From an uncultured Pirellula sp. (GTDB lineage Bacteria; Planctomycetota; Planctomycetia; Pirellulales; Pirellulaceae), in contig CAITIF010000071.1 in assembly GCA_903892365.1 (NCBI GenBank), positions 1 to 5,865 of the forward strand: a DNA stretch of 5,865 nucleotides, read 5' to 3'. The notes beneath the pieces were generated by a model, which had not been told where the DNA came from, did not search any database, and worked only from the letters and a program-made list of their open reading frames with translations. A program made the position numbers and the translations under genes. This document shows positions 3,101-5,865 of the stretch, one piece after another (position 1 is the first letter of the stretch; the number at the start of each line of letters is the position of its first letter).

Positions 3101-5865
3101 CTACAACGGGAGTACCCATTTATGGGCTAACGTACGGAGCACGGATTTTGCCGGTCCCCCCTTCCGATATCCGAATTTCCGATTCCATTGTGTTTGAGAA
3201 TGAACCTGCTGGAACTTTGGTTGGCACACTTACCAGCACCGACCTGAACCGTGGCGAAACGTTTTCTTACTCCCTGGTTCCGGGAACAGGAGATACCGAC
3301 AACGCGATGTTCCGGATCGTCGGAGACCAAGTTTTCACGGATGGAACCATCGATTTCGAGCTAAACCAAAGTCTTGAAATTCGAGTTGCCACGACCGATT
3401 CCACAGGCTTCGTTTACGAAGAATCGCTGATCATCACCGTTATCAACGTGAATGAGGTTCCGCTATCCGTTGCCTTGACTCCAAACAGCGTCGATGAAAA
3501 CTCACCTAATGGACGGCTGGTGGGAACGCTTCGCACTACCGATACCGACTTCTTGACAGATTTTTTCTTTACTTACGAATTGGTAGCCGGGCTGGGTGCT
3601 GATGACAACAGCACCTTTGCAATCCTAGGAAATACGGTTGTGGTGAACGGTCCGATGGACTTTGAAACCAAAAACGTACTCTCGATTCGCGTTCGCACTA
3701 CCGATGCTGGGGGGCTATTCACCGAGCAATCAGTCACTATCAACGTTCGAAATGTAAATGAGCCTCCGACTCAGTTTTCGATTTCGTCTTCCATTGTCCA
3801 AGAAAATTCGCTTGCCCCCGTTTTTGTCGGCACAATGTCTGTCGTGGATCCAGATGCTGCAGACCAAGGCAATCATCTATTTCGCTTTAACTCGTCCACC
3901 CAGTTCCCCGACAATAACTTGTTCGAAATTCGTGGGAATGAGTTGTACACACGCGCTACCTTCAGTTTCGAGAGCCGCGGTGTTTACGTTCTTTCCATAA
4001 GAGCGATCGATTCTTTTGACGCATTTGTTGATGCAATCGTTCCAATTACCATCACCGACGTGAATGAGGCACCAACAAGAATCGATGCGACCTCCGCTAG
4101 TTTCCTAGAATCCCTGCCAGTCGCATCGGTCATCACCACCTTGGTGGCCGCGGATCAAGACCTTGGAGATACGATTTCATTTAGTTTGGTTTCGGGGGTT
4201 GGATCCGATGATAACGCAGAATTTCTGGTATCCGGAAACCAGCTCTTGTCGCGAAACGCGTTCGACTTTGAAACCAAGACTTCGTACCGCGTTCGGGTTC
4301 GAGCAACAGATGCGTCAGGACTGTGGACAGAGACGCCGTTTGCGTTCACCGTACAAGACGTTAATGAAATGCCCAATACGCTTAACTTGTCATCGACGAA
4401 CGTCAATGAAGGACTTGCGATCGGATCACGAGTTGGAATTTTCAGTGCACTGGACCCAGATACGATAAGCACCTTCACGTTCTCGACCAAACGGTCTCCT
4501 GCATTTCCCGATAACGACTCGTTTTCAATCGTGGGGAACGAGCTTCGCACCAATCAAGTCTTCCGATTTGCTCAGCGGAATATCTACTCCATCTTGGTTC
4601 AGGTGACCGACCAAGGAGGACTTGCCATAGATCGAGTGTTTACGATCAACGTGCTTGATGTCAATGATAGCCCAACCGACGTTGGATTAAGTGTTCAAGA
4701 AATTTCAGAAAGCGTGGCGAACGACAGCTTGGTTGGCCAACTATCGACAGTGGATGCTGACGCAGGAGATTCCTTCGTTTACAGTCTTGTTACCGGGGCG
4801 GGGTCTGCGGACAACGCGAGCTTCAGGATCGTAGGTAATCAGCTTCGCACCAATACTCCTTTGAATTTCGAAGCGAAGTCGAGCTATGCGATTCGCATAG
4901 GAAGTAGGGATGCAGCTGGCGCGAGCTTCGAGAGAAGCTTTGTGATCCAAGTTCTGAATGAGAATGAAGCACCGACAGCGGTTCAACTGTCCTCGCTGAC
5001 CATTCGGGAAAACAATATTCCCAACGCATCGATAGGATCATTGAGCTCAACCGACCCCGATACCGCCCAATCGTTTACTTATAGCCTAGCCAGCGGCGCT
5101 GGCGATCGAGACAACAGCCTCTTTGTGATCGCAGGAACAACCTTGCGAACCACCGTAGCTTTCGACTTTGAAGCGAAGCCAGATTACCAAGTTCGAATTC
5201 GTACCACGGATGGTGGCGGATTGAGCTTTGAATTGCCATTTGTGATTTCAGTTCAAAACGCGAATGAGTCCCCATTTGGCTTGCAGCTGTTGGGGAGCTT
5301 AACAGAGAATGCACCGCTCAATTCGGTGGCTCTGAATGCGGTCGCTTCGGACCCTGACGCAAACGATCTGCTTACCTTCTCTTTGATCTCAGGCGTCGGC
5401 TCGGACGACAACGGGAAGTTTGCGATCAGTGCAAGCGGGGGATTATCGCCTGTTGCTGCTGTTAATTTTGAATCGCAAAGCTCCTACAACATTCGAGTAC
5501 GAGTCGTCGACCGAGGCGGGATCGCGATCGAACAAGCTCTTACGATTGCGGTTGTAAATCAGAACGAGGCACCGACCGATGTGATGCTATCGGGAACTGG
5601 CATCGATGAAAATCAAAGTCCTAATGCAGTCGTTGGTTTGTTCACAGCAGTCGACCAAGACGTTACCGACTCTACCAGCTTTAGCTTAGTGAGTGGAGCT
5701 GGCGATACAGACAACAGCAGCTTCGTAGTTTCCGGAAACACACTAAGAGCAATTTCGGGCTTTGACTTCGAAACCAAGAATACATACTCCCTTCGAGTTC
5801 GTGCGACCGATGTCGGTGGGCTGTCCTTGGAAAAGATTATCCTTGTCTCGGTGAAAGATGTGAAC
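40..5865 (+). CDS. Giant secreted S8 (subtilisin-like) serine protease with P domain and cadherin-like repeats, 3'-truncated by window
   Basis: A single frame is open for 1,942 codons and runs off the window end, so the C-terminus is missing. The start is fixed by an in-frame TAA at 37-39 touching the ATG; the next good in-frame ATG (codon 57) would drop the N-terminal LEPR-XLL-like motif. Order of parts: basic N-terminus with LELRTLL (29-35), propeptide (about 108-225), S8 catalytic domain (about 228-585; Asp274, His329, Asn435, Ser517), choice-of-anchor D-like sandwich (590-698), SdrD B-like domain (701-800), a second SdrD B-like domain split by a P domain (804-1035), and nine cadherin-like repeats (1040-1942). 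The catalytic set is intact, so an active endopeptidase is expected, acting outside the cell or at its surface. I found no cysteine in the translation. The architecture is typical of planctomycete giant surface proteins. Substrate and anchoring are unknown; adhesion or matrix processing is inference only. Confidence 0.96.
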   Translation, partial: MRHRRSSKRQSSRSSKSNSKRLIPQIERLELRTLLASDIVWNDANWDAEADAPDDSMIVKGADAFYFGGHRNVGLNLSMNRVAISTENASVQLPDGLTRLWGMANKAVVYQTADELTPALIAQLSATPGVLDVSPVYVDMASGTHMSVLNEIIVGFKPNQNASDFFARYTEFASFEPVMGTQNQYVGKMAKNGGRAAIDLSNRLLSDASTEWVHPNFYVNFEKHFVPNDPRFNNQWHLRNLGQGGGVADADSDVDLAWDVNQGGSSSIVVAVIDDGVQAAHPDLNVWINSGEIAGDGIDNDSNGWVDDINGWNFVTLSNASEPIGSDAHGTAVAGVAAARGNNNLGVAGAAYNSQVMSIKVFHDNSVAALDDFASALLYAAGITADGRGTWRAGDLVNNSWGGGGPFPSMNAALAIGVVEGRGGIGATYFFSSGNNGSGVLGEPSGQSAFTPGVIAVGSTNNQGVRSSYSQYGAALDILAPSNGGTLAIDTTDRTGADGYAAGDYTGTGGTGFGGTSSASPLAAGIGALALAQAQALGVTLRPADFRAMIRNSTDLIGGVNYNITTGKHIEYGFGRVNAFTLVDGIGKAEISVVDTTREIPSGGTVNLGSALVGQFVETTVRVRNQGTEDLTIDSITMPASFSAVNFVPTSLAIGEVLLVTVRFSPTVPGNFASDMFINSNDTSESAYRIRLVGTATAPSIGGTAFEDFDNNGIYNTYERGVSSPGFAYLDENTNGSFDIGERQANINAAGDYAFNALPNGTYDVRFELAGWDRTSAAAVYTVTLSNAASFSIGNNFGYGKEDRVYAKVIEDLNANGVLDGLDLPLPGFVVSSGRTSTDTFASTGSVPIVDVATSISTISIPAGSGLVRDINVTINLTHTWVEDLDITLIAPDSTEIVLASGVGLDGDDFTNTIFDDSATTSIFAGNAPFTGTFRPAQPLSSFNGLLLEGTWTLKIDDLFTGDFGTLLNWSMEIERELAVVSDSNGWAPLDLPSTATTDATLILQPSWEYTLPSNGVQTVTTTGVPIYGLTYGARILPVPPSDIRISDSIVFENEPAGTLVGTLTSTDLNRGETFSYSLVPGTGDTDNAMFRIVGDQVFTDGTIDFELNQSLEIRVATTDSTGFVYEESLIITVINVNEVPLSVALTPNSVDENSPNGRLVGTLRTTDTDFLTDFFFTYELVAGLGADDNSTFAILGNTVVVNGPMDFETKNVLSIRVRTTDAGGLFTEQSVTINVRNVNEPPTQFSISSSIVQENSLAPVFVGTMSVVDPDAADQGNHLFRFNSSTQFPDNNLFEIRGNELYTRATFSFESRGVYVLSIRAIDSFDAFVDAIVPITITDVNEAPTRIDATSASFLESLPVASVITTLVAADQDLGDTISFSLVSGVGSDDNAEFLVSGNQLLSRNAFDFETKTSYRVRVRATDASGLWTETPFAFTVQDVNEMPNTLNLSSTNVNEGLAIGSRVGIFSALDPDTISTFTFSTKRSPAFPDNDSFSIVGNELRTNQVFRFAQRNIYSILVQVTDQGGLAIDRVFTINVLDVNDSPTDVGLSVQEISESVANDSLVGQLSTVDADAGDSFVYSLVTGAGSADNASFRIVGNQLRTNTPLNFEAKSSYAIRIGSRDAAGASFERSFVIQVLNENEAPTAVQLSSLTIRENNIPNASIGSLSSTDPDTAQSFTYSLASGAGDRDNSLFVIAGTTLRTTVAFDFEAKPDYQVRIRTTDGGGLSFELPFVISVQNANESPFGLQLLGSLTENAPLNSVALNAVASDPDANDLLTFSLISGVGSDDNGKFAISASGGLSPVAAVNFESQSSYNIRVRVVDRGGIAIEQALTIAVVNQNEAPTDVMLSGTGIDENQSPNAVVGLFTAVDQDVTDSTSFSLVSGAGDTDNSSFVVSGNTLRAISGFDFETKNTYSLRVRATDVGGLSLEKIILVSVKDVN
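151..360 (+). other. Unassigned linker or N-terminal extension (residues 38-107)
   Basis: This stretch joins the export region to the propeptide. It is acidic at first (DANWDAEADAPDD, residues 43-55) and then looks like short beta strands. I recognise no domain in it. It may be the first part of a long propeptide, because planctomycete subtilases often have pro-regions of about 200 residues. Confidence 0.5.
361..714 (+). other. Subtilase propeptide, fervidolysin/I9-like (residues about 108-225)
   Basis: Two alpha/beta-like stretches precede the protease. Residues 108-139 contain TPGVLDVSPVYV; residues 151-220 contain NEIIVGFKP and end in EWVHPNFY. The pattern of a strand beginning with IIVGFKP, a helix and then a V-x-P-N-(F/Y) strand is characteristic of fervidolysin-type and I9-type propeptides. 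These act as intramolecular chaperone and inhibitor and are cleaved off on maturation. The cleavage site cannot be fixed; it probably lies near residues 220-248, before the first catalytic-core strand. Confidence 0.75.
721..1794 (+). other. Peptidase S8 catalytic domain (residues about 228-585)
   Basis: The domain opens with NDPRFNNQWHLRNLGQ (228-243), the usual lead-in of this subtilase group. The catalytic Asp is D274 in VAVIDDGV, the His is H329 in DAHGTAVAG, the oxyanion-hole Asn is N435 in SSGNNG, and the Ser is S517 in GTSSASP. NNSWGG (398-403) is the conserved substrate-groove segment. The Asp motif reads DDG rather than DTG, as in kexin/furin-like enzymes, and a P domain follows later in the chain. 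An EF-hand-like loop (D299, D301, N303, G304, D307) probably binds calcium. The domain closes with YGFGRVNA (572-579). All catalytic residues are present, so I expect an active endopeptidase; specificity cannot be read from sequence. Confidence 0.96.
1807..2133 (+). other. Choice-of-anchor D / ASPM-SPD-2-Hydin-like beta-sandwich (residues about 590-698)
   Basis: The features are LGSALVGQFVETTVRVRN (608-625), then QGTEDLTIDSI, then VTVRFSPTVPGNFASDMFI (660-678) and RIRLVGTA (689-696). This matches the choice-of-anchor D family: F-G-x-V-x-V-G followed by an x-N-x-G-T-x-x-L turn, V-x-F-x-P-x-x-x-G, and a closing V-x-L-x-G-T-G-like strand. These are Ig-like sandwiches common in large bacterial surface proteins. 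Here the domain probably acts as a spacer between the protease and the downstream modules. Confidence 0.75.
2140..2439 (+). other. SdrD B-like domain 1 (residues about 701-800)
   Basis: The domain has the typical order of parts: GGTAFEDFDNNGIYNTYERG (702-721), then YLDENTNGSFDIGE (729-742), AAGDYAFNALPNGTYDVRF (749-767), AGW (770-772), and the closing TVTLSNAASFSIGNNFGYG (782-800). Two EF-hand-like loops are complete: D708-D710-N712-G713-E719 and D731-N733-N735-G736-D739-E742. SdrD B-type domains are calcium-stabilised rigid rods in surface adhesins, so a structural or stalk role is likely. Confidence 0.82.
2449..3144 (+). other. SdrD B-like domain 2, apparently split by an inserted P domain (residues about 804-1035)
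   Basis: The front half is VYAKVIEDLNANGVLDG through LPGFVV (805-831), with an EF-hand-like loop at D812-N814-N816-G817-D820-D823. The back half is SDSNGWAPLDLP (982-993), then WEYTLPSNGVQTVTTTGVPI (1008-1027) and LTYGAR (1030-1035). This matches the usual second half: a D-A-N-G turn, then W-x-x-T-x-P and a T-V-T-L-x-x-G strand, closing in F-G-x-R. About 140-150 residues of P domain sit between the halves, at the place where a loop would be expected after the G-F-x-V strand. The split reading is my inference; alternatively the second half is a separate, short domain. Confidence 0.6.
2548..2970 (+). other. Proprotein convertase P (P/Homo B) domain (residues about 837-977)
   Basis: Key segments are the start IVDVATSISTISIPAG (849-864), DINVTINLTHTWVEDLDITL (870-889), APDST (891-895), and the strongly characteristic end LEGTWTLKIDDLFTGDFGTL (948-967) followed by NWSMEIE (969-975). 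P domains are jelly-roll beta-sandwiches. In kexin and furin they pack directly behind the catalytic domain and are needed for its stability; in bacteria they are also found free in secreted proteases. Here about 250 residues lie between the protease and this domain, so direct packing is uncertain. Confidence 0.9.
3157..3456 (+). repeat. Cadherin-like repeat 1 (residues 1040-1139)
   Basis: The repeat starts right after the SdrD B-like closing strand with PPSDIRISDSIVFENEP. It carries GTLVGTL, SYSLVPGTGDTDNAMFRIVG, IDFELNQSLEIRVATTDSTG, and ends in INVNE. The D-x-D loop is altered to TDLNRGE, and the final Asp of D-V-N-E is Asn, so its calcium sites look weaker than those of later units. Confidence 0.88.
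3457..3762 (+). repeat. Cadherin-like repeat 2 (residues 1140-1241)
   Basis: This unit is 102 residues long, two more than the 100-residue units downstream; the extra residues seem to lie around DTDFLTDFFF (1168-1177). It has SVDENSP, TTDTD, GADDNSTFAILGN, MDFETK, IRVRTTDAGGL and the closing RNVNEPP. Confidence 0.9.
3763..4068 (+). repeat. Cadherin-like repeat 3, variant subtype (residues 1242-1343)
   Basis: The unit has IVQENSLAP, VVDPDAAD, then FPDNNLFEIRGNEL (1289-1302) in place of the common G-x-G-x-D-D-N-x-x-F form. FSFESR replaces FDFETK, and ATDAGGL is changed to AIDSFDA. It is 102 residues long and ends in TDVNEAP. It is most like repeat 5. Confidence 0.9.
4069..4368 (+). repeat. Cadherin-like repeat 4 (residues 1344-1443)
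   Basis: This is the first of the units with exact 100-residue spacing. It has FLESLP, AADQDLGD, SLVSGVGSDDNAEF, SGNQLLSRNAFDFETK, VRVRATDASGLW, and QDVNEMP. It is close to the common form of the array. Confidence 0.92.
4369..4668 (+). repeat. Cadherin-like repeat 5, variant subtype (residues 1444-1543)
   Basis: The unit has NVNEGL, ALDPDTIS, then AFPDNDSFSIVGNELRTN (1488-1505), FRFAQR in place of FDFETK, VQVTDQGGL, and LDVNDSP. The F-P-D-N and G-N-E-L signatures fall exactly 200 residues after those of repeat 3. Loss of the Glu in F-x-F-E should weaken one calcium contact. Confidence 0.9.
4669..4968 (+). repeat. Cadherin-like repeat 6 (residues 1544-1643)
   Basis: The unit has EISESV, TVDADAGD, YSLVTGAGSADNASFRIVG, NQLRTNTPLNFEAK, IRIGSRDAAGAS, and LNENEAP. 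It shares a run of 14 identical bases with repeat 5 at an offset of exactly 300 bases. The linker reads NENE instead of DVNE. Confidence 0.9.
4969..5268 (+). repeat. Cadherin-like repeat 7 (residues 1644-1743)
   Basis: The unit has TIRENNIP, STDPDTAQ, YSLASGAGDRDNSLFVIAG, FDFEAKPDYQVRIRTTDGGG (1708-1727), and QNANESP. It is close to the common form apart from NANE in the linker. Confidence 0.92.
5269..5568 (+). repeat. Cadherin-like repeat 8 (residues 1744-1843)
   Basis: The unit has SLTENAPL, ASDPDAND, SLISGVGSDDNGKFAI, then SASGGLSPVAAVNFE in place of the G-N-x-L-R-T stretch, IRVRVVDRGGI, and VNQNEAP. Length is still exactly 100 residues. Confidence 0.9.
5569..5865 (+). repeat. Cadherin-like repeat 9, cut by window edge (residues 1844-1942)
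   Basis: The unit has GIDENQSP, AVDQDVTD, SLVSGAGDTDNSSFVVSGN, FDFETKNTYSLRVRATDVGG (1908-1927), and stops at KDVN, one residue short of the usual E. It is a full repeat of the common form; the array almost certainly continues. Confidence 0.92.

Larger units (their letters stand above)
3157..5865 (+). repeat. Array of nine cadherin-like repeats, last one cut (residues 1040-1942)
   Basis: Each unit has the same plan: an E-N or E-S near the start, a short strand with V-G, a D-x-D loop, F-x-(Y/F)-x-L, D-N-x-x-F-x-I-x-G-N-x-L, F-D-F-E-x-K, Y-x-(I/V/L)-R-(V/I)-x-(T/A)-T-D-x-G-G-L, and a closing V-x-(D/N)-V-N-E-x-P. This is the bacterial cadherin-like pattern, with calcium contacts in the D-x-D, F-E and D-V-N-E positions. 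The units end at residues 1139, 1241, 1343, 1443, 1543, 1643, 1743, 1843 and (cut) 1942. The array probably forms a calcium-rigidified stalk or adhesive rod and continues beyond the window. Repeats diverge at DNA level, with mostly synonymous changes in shared motifs, so this is an old amplification kept by selection. Confidence 0.93.

Noticed and set aside
4155..4553. 132-codon reading frame on the minus strand
   Set aside because: It is antisense to cadherin-like repeats 4 and 5; it has low-complexity Ser/Thr/Val content and no recognisable motif.
3157..5865. Non-coding tandem repeat or CRISPR-like array
   Set aside because: The 300-base period is a protein repeat in an open frame, with repeats diverged at DNA level; there are no short identical repeats with spacers.

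Overview
The window holds one gene, read left to right from an ATG at position 40 and still open at the last base (1,942 codons, no stop). It is the 5' part of a giant, modular, exported protein: a subtilisin-like (S8) serine protease followed by carbohydrate-surface-type beta-sandwich domains and a long tandem array of cadherin-like repeats. The first 39 bases are the only non-coding sequence visible. No RNA gene, mobile element, CRISPR array or terminator was seen.

Organism: the protein begins with an Arg/Lys/Ser-rich stretch and a LEPR-XLL-like motif (LELRTLL, residues 29-35). It combines S8 protease, P domain, SdrD B-like and cadherin modules. Base composition looks roughly balanced. Together these point to a planctomycete, probably of the Pirellulaceae (Rhodopirellula/Blastopirellula type). 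This is inference from architecture, not from a search.

Layout by residue (residue r starts at base 3r+37): 1-37 LEPR-XLL-like export region; 38-107 unassigned; about 108-225 protease propeptide; about 228-585 S8 catalytic domain with Asp274, His329, Asn435 and Ser517 all present; about 590-698 a choice-of-anchor D / ASPM-SPD-2-Hydin-like sandwich; 701-800 an SdrD B-like domain; 804-1035 a second SdrD B-like domain that appears split by a proprotein-convertase P domain (about 837-977); 1040-1942 nine cadherin-like repeats, the last cut by the window edge. Repeats 4-8 are each exactly 100 residues (300 bases), and repeat 9 is one residue short of that at the edge.

Taken together the protein looks like a calcium-stabilised, cysteine-free, cell-surface or secreted protease on a long stalk. 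The propeptide would keep the protease inactive until export, the P domain would stabilise it or guide its specificity, and the cadherin array would act as spacer or adhesion stalk. Its substrate and anchoring mode cannot be seen here because the C-terminus lies outside the window. I see no multi-gene system in this window; the points of interest are internal to the protein: domain nesting, repeat periodicity, alternating repeat subtypes and EF-hand-like loops.
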